Below, one piece after another: positions 1 through 6,121 of a stretch of DNA of 8,115 nt; positions within the stretch are counted from its first letter, which is position 1; each line of letters opens with the position of its first letter. The position numbers and the translations under genes were made by a program. Location: positions 1 through 8,115 of the forward strand of contig SLGN01000080.1 in NCBI GenBank assembly GCA_007123695.1, written 5' to 3'. The notes below the pieces were generated by a model, which made no database searches, was not told where the DNA came from, and saw only the letters and a program-made list of their open reading frames with translations. The stretch is from Verrucomicrobiales bacterium (lineage in GTDB: Bacteria; Verrucomicrobiota; Verrucomicrobiia; Verrucomicrobiales; DEV007).

Positions 1-338
1 AACCGTCGTAAAAGCGAAATATTTTTAAATTTTGAGTTGCTTTCGACAATTTCATATGCGAAGCTTAAAAATCAAAGGAACCTCGCTACCAATCCGAATG
101 GAAATCCAAGATCCCGCCAACGAACTCCGTCCTGCTTTGCGCGGGGCCGCGTTGGCCCTCGGGGCAGGGGGAGTCCTAGAAGAGTTTCGACACAGACAAA
201 CCGAGCGTCGAGGTCGCCGCACTGCGGCGCCGCGCTCGCAAGAGAGATCCTTAGGAGTCATGCGGTCAGCCGATTTCCCTTGTTCGGCGATCCTTCCGCA
301 GGCTTCGCAGTGAGGGGTGGCCGCAGTCCGGGGTTCTT
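1..338. other. Gene-free left edge, AT-rich at its start
   Basis: No convincing gene is visible. The first 80 or so bases are clearly richer in A and T than the rest of the window, with long A and T runs around 18-36, and the sequence then becomes GC-rich. Reading frame 1 is open from the window edge to a stop at 346-348, so the tail of a gene entering from the left cannot be strictly excluded. Its translation becomes arginine- and proline-rich and resembles no family I know. The AT-rich part could be a promoter area or the edge of an acquired segment. Confidence 0.5.
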
Positions 339-409
339 TGGCAGGTGACCGGGCTGCGGCCCATTCCCCCGGAACAGGGAGGGGGGTGGGAAAGATTGAC
401 GGAATGTCA
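339..409. repeat. Direct repeat, copy A (about 71 bp)
   Basis: This stretch recurs in the same orientation at 1335-1408. The first 46 bases of the two copies are identical. They then differ by a 3-base indel and one or two substitutions, and match again to the final TGTCA apart from one base. The copy contains a C-rich run (CCCATTCCCCC) followed by a G-rich run (GGGGGGTGGG), which can pair into a hairpin. It ends about 375 bp before the tandem array. It may be one member of a dispersed intergenic repeat family, or the mark of a local duplication. Confidence 0.9.
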
Positions 410-465
410 TGATCAGCAGAGGTGAAGTCGATTGCCCGGCGAACGCCCGTCTCGCGGCTTGCCTC

Positions 466-487
466 GAGCCAGTGAGCCAGTGAGCCA
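466..487. repeat. Short tandem repeat, GAGCCAGT x 2.75
   Basis: The 8-bp unit GAGCCAGT occurs at 466-473 and 474-481, followed by a partial third copy to 487. It lies in the gene-free region, so changes in copy number would not affect a protein. No function is evident. Confidence 0.85.
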
Positions 488-663
488 CCACGGCTGCGGC
501 ACGCAAATTCGCAAAGAGTGCGCCCAAGGTGCGCTCAATGTTTCTTGAGGCATCACGGACTCTGCGAGGCAGTGATCGCGTTGCCGGTCCACCAGACCCG
601 GCCTTCGACATCGAAAAACGCTGGGGGATCGAAGGCGATTTGGACAATCGAGCGGAGCGAGAT

Positions 664-684
664 GGACGAACCGAAGATTCGTCC
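664..684. repeat. Perfect inverted repeat (7-bp stem, 7-base loop)
   Basis: GGACGAA at 664-670 pairs with TTCGTCC at 678-684. No T-run follows on either strand, so it does not look like an intrinsic terminator. It sits about 100 bp before the tandem array and may be part of another intergenic repeat. Confidence 0.6.
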
Positions 685-783
685 GAAGGGCGAGGCACAG
701 CCGCAGTCAAAGACGCCGCCGGAGCCCAAAAGGGGAGCCCGCCGGGCGGACTGGGCGGATCAAACGGTGGAGCCGATGGCAGC

Positions 784-1336
784 CCCGCCCCACGCCGGGG
801 CTCCGCAACGCGCTGAAGCGCTGGACTACTTTGCCCGTGTCGGAGCCGAAAGGAATCCCGACCTTCAGGTCGTCGGCGGAGACTCCGCGACCGTCGCCCG
901 GCCTCCGAGACGCGCTAAAGCGCTGGACTACCTTGCCCGTGTCGGACGCCAAAAGTAGTTCCGACCTTCAGGTCGTTGCGGAGACTCCGCGACCTTCGCC
1001 GGGGCTCCGCAACGCGCTAAAGCGCTGGACTACTTTGCCCGTGTCGGACGCCGAAAGGAATCCCGATCTTCAGGTCGTCGGCGGAGACTCCGCGACCTAC
1101 GCCCGGCCACCGCAACGCGCTAAAGCGCTGGACTACTTTGCCCGTGTCGGACGCCGAAAGTAATCCCGACCTTCAGGTCGTTGGCGGAGACTCCGCGCCC
1201 CACGCCCGGCCTCCGCCATGCGCTGAAGCGCTGGACTACTTTGCCCGCATCGACCGCCGAAAGGAATCCCGATCTTCAGGTCGTCGGCGGAGACTCCGCG
1301 ACCGTCGCCCGGCCTCCGCCACTCCCGAAAGCGCTG
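784..1336. repeat. Tandem array of REP-like 102-103 bp units
   Basis: Five full units begin at 809, 911, 1013, 1116 and 1219, preceded by a partial unit (from about 784) and ended by a truncated sixth at about 1322-1336. Spacings are 102, 102, 103, 103 and about 103 bp. Each full unit has three conserved parts: a GCGCT..AGCGC hairpin, the palindrome CGACCTTCAGGTCG (CGATCTTCAGGTCG in two units), and GCGGAGACTCCGC. Read on the minus strand, every full unit has GTAG (plus-strand CTAC at 826, 928, 1030, 1133 and 1236) just 5' of the GCGCT hairpin, which is how REP elements recognised by RAYT transposases are built. The units differ by scattered substitutions, so the array is not a recent perfect amplification. 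The 103-bp spacings break any reading frame, so it is not coding. A RAYT-like gene lies at the right edge of the window. Confidence 0.9.
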
Positions 1337-1408
1337 GCAGGTGACCGGGCTGCGGCCCATTCCCCCGGAACAGGGAGGGGAGGAATGGGAAAGATTCACG
1401 GAATGTCA
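1335..1408. repeat. Direct repeat, copy B (about 74 bp)
   Basis: This is the second copy of the sequence at 339-409, in the same orientation. It begins exactly where the sixth array unit breaks off, just after GAAAGCGC. Its hairpin is better than that of copy A: CCCATTCC at 1357-1364 can pair with GGAATGGG at 1382-1389. The copy ends about 150 bp before the glycosyltransferase start, so it lies in that gene's upstream region. Confidence 0.9.
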
Positions 1409-1561
1409 AGTGAATCGAGAGATCTGAAGTGACGAAGCTGTTGCTTTCTTCTCCTCCGGCGTCGCCGACGTTGAGAGGTGAGAAAGTCCCGACCTGAGGC
1501 AGAAGAGCCTCACGACGGCCCCCCCCAAGGCCCGCTGGACGTGCCGGGCAGCAGCAACGCC

Positions 1562-2695
1562 ATGAAAATCACCTTCGTTACCGACACCTACACGCCCCAG
1601 GCGAACGGAGTCGCCACCACCTTGGAGCGCCTCGTCAACGGTCTGCGCGAGCGGGGGCACGCCGTCGATGTGGTACGGCCCGCCGTCCTCGCCTGCGACG
1701 AAGAGGGTCTCGAAGTGCCTTCCTTCGGCTTCCCCGGCTACCGCGAGGTCCGCTTTGGGTTCCCGATGCGGCTGGTCCTGCAATCCCGCTGGGCGCGCCA
1801 ACGGCCCGACGTCATCTATGTGGCCACCGAGACTCCTCTCGGCGCTTCCGCCATCACCGCCGCAAGGGCCCTCGGCATCCCGGCCGCCTCGGGGTTCCAC
1901 ACGAATTTCCAGCAATACGTCGCCCACTACCGCATGCCGCTCCTCGAACGGGCGACCCTCTCCTACCTGCGCCGGGTCCACAACCGGTCCAACTGCACCT
2001 TCGTGCCCTCCGACGACGTCATCGCCCAGCTCGATGCGCAGGGATTCGAGAACTTGCAGCTGCTGCCCAAAGGGGTCGACACGAAGCTCTTCAGTCCGAA
2101 AAAGCGCTCCTCCATGCTGCGGCGCCAGTGGGGAGTGCGCCCCGGCGGACTCGTTGGTCTCTACGTGGGCCGGATCGCGGCGGAGAAGAATCTGCCCCTC
2201 GTCGTGGAGGCCTTCCGCGAGATCCAGCGCCGCATCCCCGACTTCCGCGGCGTCTTCGTCGGCGACGGTCCCAAGCTGGAGGAGCTCCGCCGGGAGCATC
2301 CCGACTTCGTCTTCGCCGGGATTCTCCGCGGCGAAGCCCTCGCCGAGCACTACGCCTCGGCCGACCTGTTCGTCTTTCCGAGCCTCACCGAGACCTTCGG
2401 CAACGTCACCCTCGAGGCCATGGCGAGCGGCCTCGCCGTGGTCGCCTTCGACTACGCGGCGGCACGGCAGCACATCGAGCACGGTGTGAACGGCTTCGCC
2501 GCCCCCTTCGGCGACCACAAAGCCTTTCTCGAACTCGCCCTCGACGCCGCCTGCCGCGATCTCGGGCCCGTCCGCGAGGCGGCCCGCGACTCCGCCCGGA
2601 AGGTGCGGTGGAAAAAAGTGGTCAAGCGCTTCGAGAAGCAGCTCGAGGGCCTCTCTCAAGGGATTCCCGCGGCCGACCCCGCCTCCGTCGCCTGA
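1562..2695 (+). CDS. GT4-family glycosyltransferase (MgtA/Agt-like)
   Basis: This is a 377-residue retaining glycosyltransferase of the GT-B fold, family GT4, expected to act on the inner face of the cytoplasmic membrane with a nucleotide-sugar donor. The N-terminal half has TDTYTPQANGV (residues 7-17), the glycine-containing loop typical of this family, and GFHTNF (111-116). The C-terminal half has VGR..EK (202-209), VGDGP (233-237) and the donor-site E-x7-E motif ETFGNVTLE (277-285). The length is normal for the MgtA-like branch. I chose the ATG at 1562 because family similarity begins at MKITFVTDTY. A GTG at 1478 would add 28 low-complexity residues with no family match. No clear Shine-Dalgarno sequence precedes it. 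The next gene follows after 33 bp. Sugar donor and acceptor cannot be read from sequence, but the PlcP-like neighbour makes diacylglycerol a plausible acceptor. Mannosyl transfer to another lipid is the alternative. Confidence 0.93.
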   Translation: MKITFVTDTYTPQANGVATTLERLVNGLRERGHAVDVVRPAVLACDEEGLEVPSFGFPGYREVRFGFPMRLVLQSRWARQRPDVIYVATETPLGASAITAARALGIPAASGFHTNFQQYVAHYRMPLLERATLSYLRRVHNRSNCTFVPSDDVIAQLDAQGFENLQLLPKGVDTKLFSPKKRSSMLRRQWGVRPGGLVGLYVGRIAAEKNLPLVVEAFREIQRRIPDFRGVFVGDGPKLEELRREHPDFVFAGILRGEALAEHYASADLFVFPSLTETFGNVTLEAMASGLAVVAFDYAAARQHIEHGVNGFAAPFGDHKAFLELALDAACRDLGPVREAARDSARKVRWKKVVKRFEKQLEGLSQGIPAADPASVA

Positions 2696-2728
2696 GCCGC
2701 GTCCATTCCCTCCAGCGCCATACCTGAC

Positions 2729-3589
2729 ATGAAGCAAAGAGACAAGCACGACTACCACGCCATCTTCCTCTCCGACATCCACCTCGGCACCCGCGACAGC
2801 AAGGCCGAGGAGGTCATCGCCTTTCTGAAGGCGACGACCTGCCGCAAGCTGGTCCTCAACGGCGACATCGTCGATGGCTGGGCCCTGCGCAATGGCGGCC
2901 GCTGGCTCCCGAGCCACACCAAGTTCGTCCGCACCGTGCTCAAGAAGATGGAGAAGCAGGGAACCGAGGTGATCTATCTGCGGGGAAACCACGACGACAT
3001 CCTCGAGCGCTTTCTGCCCGTCTGCTTCGGCAACCTCCGCATCGTCGACGAATACGTCCACGAGACCCCACGGGGCGACTACCTCGTCGTCCACGGAGAC
3101 GGCTTCGACCGGGTCACAACGAGCCACCGCTGGATCGCCGTGCTCGGCGCCAAGGGCTACGAGCTGCTCCTGGGAATCAACCGGCTCTACAACAAATGGC
3201 GTTCCTTCCGGGGTTTGGAATACTACTCCCTCAGCAAGACGATCAAGGCCAAGGTCAAGTCCGCCGTGAGCTTCGTCGACCGCTACGAAGACCAGCTCAA
3301 GGAGCTGGCCATGGTGCGCGGCTGCTGCGGGATCGTCTGCGGACACATCCATACTCCGGCCGACAAGCATCTCGGCAACGGCGTCCACTACCTCAACTCC
3401 GGCGATTGGGTCGAGTCCCTCACCGCCATCGTCGAGAAGGAACCGGGCGACTTCGAACTGATCCACTACCAGGACTTTCTTTCCCGCGACGGCCTCGAGG
3501 AAGCCATTGAACTCCGCGGCACCGATTTCGAGGAGCCCGAAGAGGCGGAGATCGGAAAGAAACCCGCCCCCGGCCTCGCCGTGGCTTGA
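2729..3589 (+). CDS. PlcP/LpxH-like calcineurin-type metallophosphoesterase
   Basis: This 286-residue enzyme is from the COG2908 metallophosphoesterase family, with a two-metal active site. All the metal-binding motifs are visible: SDIHLG (D16, H18), NGDIVD (D46), GNHDD (N87, H88), VHGD (H122) and GHIHTP (H206, H208). Standard pipelines would call it UDP-2,3-diacylglucosamine diphosphatase. However, GDIVDGW (45-51), the SLSKTIKAKVK stretch (167-177) and NSGDWVES (223-230) recall PlcP, the phosphate-starvation phospholipase C of Sinorhizobium meliloti and marine bacteria, more than E. coli LpxH, which is also shorter (about 240 residues). PlcP removes the head group of phospholipids to give diacylglycerol. 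The last 30 residues are acidic and poorly conserved. It lies 33 bp after the glycosyltransferase and 71 bp before phoU, probably in one operon. Family membership is certain, while the PlcP role is inferred from motifs and context. Confidence 0.87.
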   Translation: MKQRDKHDYHAIFLSDIHLGTRDSKAEEVIAFLKATTCRKLVLNGDIVDGWALRNGGRWLPSHTKFVRTVLKKMEKQGTEVIYLRGNHDDILERFLPVCFGNLRIVDEYVHETPRGDYLVVHGDGFDRVTTSHRWIAVLGAKGYELLLGINRLYNKWRSFRGLEYYSLSKTIKAKVKSAVSFVDRYEDQLKELAMVRGCCGIVCGHIHTPADKHLGNGVHYLNSGDWVESLTAIVEKEPGDFELIHYQDFLSRDGLEEAIELRGTDFEEPEEAEIGKKPAPGLAVA

Positions 3590-3634
3590 TTTCTTGCCAT
3601 TGCAAAGGATCGTTTGGGAGCGGCGTTCCCTGAA

Positions 3635-3653
3635 GGAGGGCCTGCGCCCCTCC
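3635..3653 (+). promoter_or_regulatory. Hairpin covering a Shine-Dalgarno-like sequence before phoU
   Basis: GGAGGG at 3635-3640 pairs perfectly with CCCTCC at 3648-3653 across a 7-base loop. The AAGGAGGG sequence (3633-3640) is the only strong Shine-Dalgarno match in the plcP-phoU gap, but it lies about 20 bases before the ATG, further than usual. Folding the stem would shorten the effective distance or hide the site. Whether this regulates phoU is not known from sequence. Confidence 0.4.
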
Positions 3654-3660
3654 TGCTCCC

Positions 3661-4416
3661 ATGATCGATCCCGCGCCCATTTCCAAAGAATTCAAGGAGG
3701 CCCTCCGCGAGGCGCGCAACTCGGTGATGCGCATGGCCAGCATCGCCGAACAGAATCTCGACTACGCCGTGCGCGGGCTGCTCGCCCGAAAACTCGAATA
3801 CTGCAACGAGGCCATCGCCGAAGAGGAGGAAGTCAACCAGCTCGAGCGTCGCATCGACGCGGATTCCTTCGAGATCCTCATGCACTACAACCCCGAGGCC
3901 GACGACCTGCGCGAGGTCATCGCCGGGATGAAGGTTGCGAACAATCTCGAGCGCATCTCCAACGAGGCCCGCAGCATGGCGCAACGGGCCCGCAAGCTGC
4001 TCAAGCATCCCGAGATTCCCGAGGCGCACCTCATCGAGCCGGTCTACGAAAAGTCCGCCGCCCTCCTACGCGACGCGATCCGCTCCTACGTCGAGGGCAG
4101 CACCGAACTCGCTATTTCACTCTATGATCGCGAACACGACCTCGACCACGCCCACCGCGACATCATTCGCGAGTTGAGCAAGCGCATGGACCGAGCCAGC
4201 GGAAAGGTCAAGCCCATCCTCCACCTCATCTTCATGGTGCGCAGCCTCGAGCGCGTCGGCGACCACGCCATCAACATCGCCGAGGATGCGGTTTTCCTCA
4301 TCAATTCCGAAGACATCCGGCACCTCGGGGCCAAGCGTGCCGCGAAGCTCCTCGCGCAAGGCGGAGCAGGGGGCGGCGCGGCAGCAAGGGCAACTACCGG
4401 AGGCCAACTGGGCTGA
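3661..4416 (+). CDS. phoU: PhoU-type phosphate regulator
   Basis: PhoU is a cytoplasmic protein of two three-helix bundles that links the phosphate transporter PstSCAB to the sensor kinase PhoR and keeps the Pho regulon off when phosphate is plentiful. This 251-residue protein shows both bundles. The second has the full metal-binding signature SLERVGDHAINIAED. In the first the equivalent is NLERISNEA (95-103), where the usual Asp is Asn101 and the following His is Glu. The length exceeds the usual 220-240 because of a Gly/Ala-rich tail after about residue 225. The ATG at 3661 starts family similarity at once. No pst or phoBR gene is in the window. Upstream lie the glycosyltransferase and PlcP-like genes in the same direction, suggesting shared control by phosphate. 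A PhoU-like paralogue with another partner is possible but less likely. Confidence 0.94.
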   Translation: MIDPAPISKEFKEALREARNSVMRMASIAEQNLDYAVRGLLARKLEYCNEAIAEEEEVNQLERRIDADSFEILMHYNPEADDLREVIAGMKVANNLERISNEARSMAQRARKLLKHPEIPEAHLIEPVYEKSAALLRDAIRSYVEGSTELAISLYDREHDLDHAHRDIIRELSKRMDRASGKVKPILHLIFMVRSLERVGDHAINIAEDAVFLINSEDIRHLGAKRAAKLLAQGGAGGGAAARATTGGQLG

Positions 4417-4519
4417 ACGCCTGTGCCGTCCGCTTCGGCTCTCGTTCGTAGGTCGCAAGGTCCAACGCTCCGGGAAAACGCCGCTTCCCAAGGTCTGCGG
4501 AATCCGCTACCTCTGCAGC

Positions 4520-6022
4520 ATGACGAACGAACAACCCCTCGACCGCCGCCAATTCGCCAAGCGCCTCGCTGGAGGAGCCTTCGCCGGAGGCGCCTTTGCC
4601 GGAGGAGCCTTCGCCCAGGAGAAGGTCAACCCGCAGAACCGGCCCCTACCCCCACGCGCGACCGCTTCCAAGGCCGACGGTGCCGTCTTCGGGACGAACG
4701 ATCGCATGCACGTCCGTACGAGCGGCACCCTCGGAGACGACTGGTTCACCGAAGACGCCCGCGAGATCCCTGTCGTCGGCGACTACGACGTCATCGTCTG
4801 CGGCGCCGGTCCGGCCGGCTTCGCCGCCGCCCTCGCCGCCGCCCGCAGCGGAGCGCGCACCGCCCTTCTCGAGGTGCATGGCTGCGTCGGAGGGGTCTGG
4901 ACCGCCGGAATGCTGTCTTGGATCCTCGACGCCTTCAACAAGCGCGGAATCATGGCCGAACTTCTCGAGCGCCTCGAGGCGCAGGACAACGGTCGCCGCG
5001 TCCAAAGCGCGTGGGTCTACCACCCCGAACCGATGAAGCTGCTGCTCGAGGACATGCTGGTCGAGGCCGGCGTGCGCATCCGCCTCTTCACCCGCGTCGT
5101 CGGCGCGGTGGCCGACGGGAAGAACCGGCTCGCCGCAGTCCTCACCGAATCAAAGTCGGGCCGCGAGGTCTGGACGGCGAAGAACTTCATCGACGCCACC
5201 GGCGACGGCGACCTCGCCGCGCAGGCGGGCTGCGGCTTCGACTTCGGCCGTCCCGGCGACTGGATCACCCAACCGATGAGCCTCATGGCTCTCTTCCATG
5301 GCGTCCGTACCGACGACATCGCCCCCTTCGTCAACCATCTCGCCGAGGCCCGCGACCTCGGTCGGGGGAAAGTGAACTTCCTCGCCGAGCTTCGATCCGC
5401 CGGCATCGACCCGAGCTACGGGGGTCCCTCCATCTTCGAAATCCACGACGGGCTCTACGCCATGATGGCCAACCACCAGTACAACGTCTCGGCCATCGAC
5501 GCCGACGACATGACCCGTGCAACCCTCGAGGCGCGACGCGAGAACCACGCCATGATTCAAGCCCTGCGGAAGAAAGGGGGGCCCTGGAAGGGCCTGGAGA
5601 TCCTTGCCACCGGAGAGCAGATCGGCACCCGCGAAGGCCGCCGCATCCACGGGCGCTACTCCGTCACCGACGAGGATCTCAAGAACGGAGCCCGCTTCGA
5701 CGATGGGATCTGCAACGTCAGGTTCGGCATCGACGTCCACTCCACCGACCCCGGCCAGACCAAGGCGATCGAAAGCAAGCCCTTCAAGTCGAAGCCCTAC
5801 GACATACCCCTTCGCGCGCTCATGGCCAAGGACGTCGACGGGCTCGTTCTCGCGGGCCGCTGCATCAGCGGCGGATTTATCGCGCACAGCAGCTATCGGG
5901 TCACCGGCAACTCCGTCGCCATGGGCGAGGCCGCCGGGGTCGCCTGCGCCGTAGCGGCCCGGGAGGGAGTGCTGCCGCACGAAGTTCCCTTCTCGGAGCT
6001 CGGGGCAATCGCCGCGGGATGA
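4520..6022 (+). CDS. Tat-exported FAD-dependent oxidoreductase (FAD_oxidored family)
   Basis: This is a 500-residue flavoprotein of the Pfam FAD_oxidored type. The N-terminus carries a twin-arginine signal (DRRQFAKRL, residues 8-16), a short hydrophobic region made of GGAFA three times (18-32), and a likely cleavage site after AFA before Gln33, so the folded enzyme is probably exported to the periplasm. The Rossmann dinucleotide motif GAGPAG is at 95-100, with Glu118 at the end of the second strand to bind the FAD ribose. ATGDGD (226-231) and GRCISGG (446-452) are further FAD-contacting family motifs. The ATG at 4520 is the only start that places the Tat motif at the N-terminus. An upstream in-frame start at 4286 would overlap phoU and add 78 non-conserved residues. 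It lies 103 bp after phoU. The substrate is unknown. In related bacteria such enzymes often sit near polysaccharide or sugar breakdown genes, but none are visible here. Confidence 0.92.
   Translation: MTNEQPLDRRQFAKRLAGGAFAGGAFAGGAFAQEKVNPQNRPLPPRATASKADGAVFGTNDRMHVRTSGTLGDDWFTEDAREIPVVGDYDVIVCGAGPAGFAAALAAARSGARTALLEVHGCVGGVWTAGMLSWILDAFNKRGIMAELLERLEAQDNGRRVQSAWVYHPEPMKLLLEDMLVEAGVRIRLFTRVVGAVADGKNRLAAVLTESKSGREVWTAKNFIDATGDGDLAAQAGCGFDFGRPGDWITQPMSLMALFHGVRTDDIAPFVNHLAEARDLGRGKVNFLAELRSAGIDPSYGGPSIFEIHDGLYAMMANHQYNVSAIDADDMTRATLEARRENHAMIQALRKKGGPWKGLEILATGEQIGTREGRRIHGRYSVTDEDLKNGARFDDGICNVRFGIDVHSTDPGQTKAIESKPFKSKPYDIPLRALMAKDVDGLVLAGRCISGGFIAHSSYRVTGNSVAMGEAAGVACAVAAREGVLPHEVPFSELGAIAAG
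4571..4615 (+). repeat. 15-bp tandem repeat x 3 inside the signal peptide
   Basis: Three consecutive 15-base units each encode GGAFA. The first and third are identical, while the middle one differs at two synonymous positions. The repeat forms the whole hydrophobic core of the Tat signal peptide. Because the unit is a multiple of three, gain or loss of a copy would lengthen or shorten the core without a frameshift. Confidence 0.9.
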
Positions 6023-6055
6023 AAAGAAAATCGCCCCGGCGCGATGCCGGGGCGA
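6021..6055 (-). terminator. Intrinsic terminator of ilvC
   Basis: A perfect 10-bp stem (6031-6040 with 6046-6055) closes a 5-base loop. Read on the minus strand it is followed by TTTTCTTTTC, a U-rich tract typical of Rho-independent termination, so it should stop transcription from ilvC, whose stop codon is about 65 bp upstream. On the plus strand no T-run follows, so it is at best a weak terminator for the oxidoreductase gene, whose stop codon overlaps the edge of the tract. Confidence 0.85.
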
Positions 6056-6071
6056 CGACAGATCGGGGCCA

Positions 6072-6106
6072 GTCCCGGAACCCTCCATGGGAGGACCACC
6101 CGGGAC
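6072..6106. repeat. Second hairpin in the convergent gap
   Basis: GTCCCGG (6072-6078) pairs with CCGGGAC (6100-6106), and inside it CCTCC (6082-6086) pairs with GGAGG (6090-6094) around an ATG loop. The two stems are separated by small internal loops. It lies between the ilvC stop codon and the ilvC terminator. With no T-run on either side, it may help block read-through or protect the mRNA 3' end. Confidence 0.6.
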
Positions 6107-6121
6107 GACTGCGTCCGGTGA

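Larger units (their letters stand above)
410..783. other. Gene-free spacer between repeat copy A and the tandem array
   Basis: I see no gene with credible composition here. The stretch holds an 8-bp tandem repeat (466-487) and a perfect inverted repeat (664-684). The open frames crossing it read as arginine-, proline- and serine-rich sequence with no recognisable domain, and they run into the repeats on either side. Confidence 0.5.

Noticed and set aside
258..710. A 150-codon minus-strand frame
   Set aside because: It runs through repeat copy A and the inverted repeat, is rich in Arg, Ser and Pro, and shows no family motif.
784..1336. CRISPR array
   Set aside because: Whole units of 102-103 bp are similar along their length. 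There are no short identical repeats separated by unique spacers, and no cas gene is present.
707..1399. Several open frames through the tandem array, on both strands
   Set aside because: They translate the repeat unit over and over, and the 103-bp spacings shift the frame between units, so no protein is being kept.
339..1408. Insertion sequence bounded by the two 70-bp repeats
   Set aside because: The copies are direct, not inverted, and no transposase or other credible gene lies between them.
1404..1440. Pho box before the glycosyltransferase
   Set aside because: One TGTCA occurs at 1404-1408, but no second half-site stands at the expected spacing, and the same TGTCA is part of repeat copy A.
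1406..3466. A 686-codon open frame on the minus strand across the glycosyltransferase and phosphoesterase
   Set aside because: It lies antisense to two genes with clear family motifs. Its Val-, Gly-, Asp- and Glu-rich translation is what GC-rich codon use produces on the opposite strand.
2729..3589. Firm naming of the phosphoesterase as lpxH
   Set aside because: Motifs around 45-51 and 223-230, the length and the neighbours fit PlcP better. Without a tree the symbol is left empty.
5150..6088. A 312-codon minus-strand frame opposite the oxidoreductase
   Set aside because: It is antisense to a well-supported gene, has no recognisable domain, and crosses the terminator hairpin.
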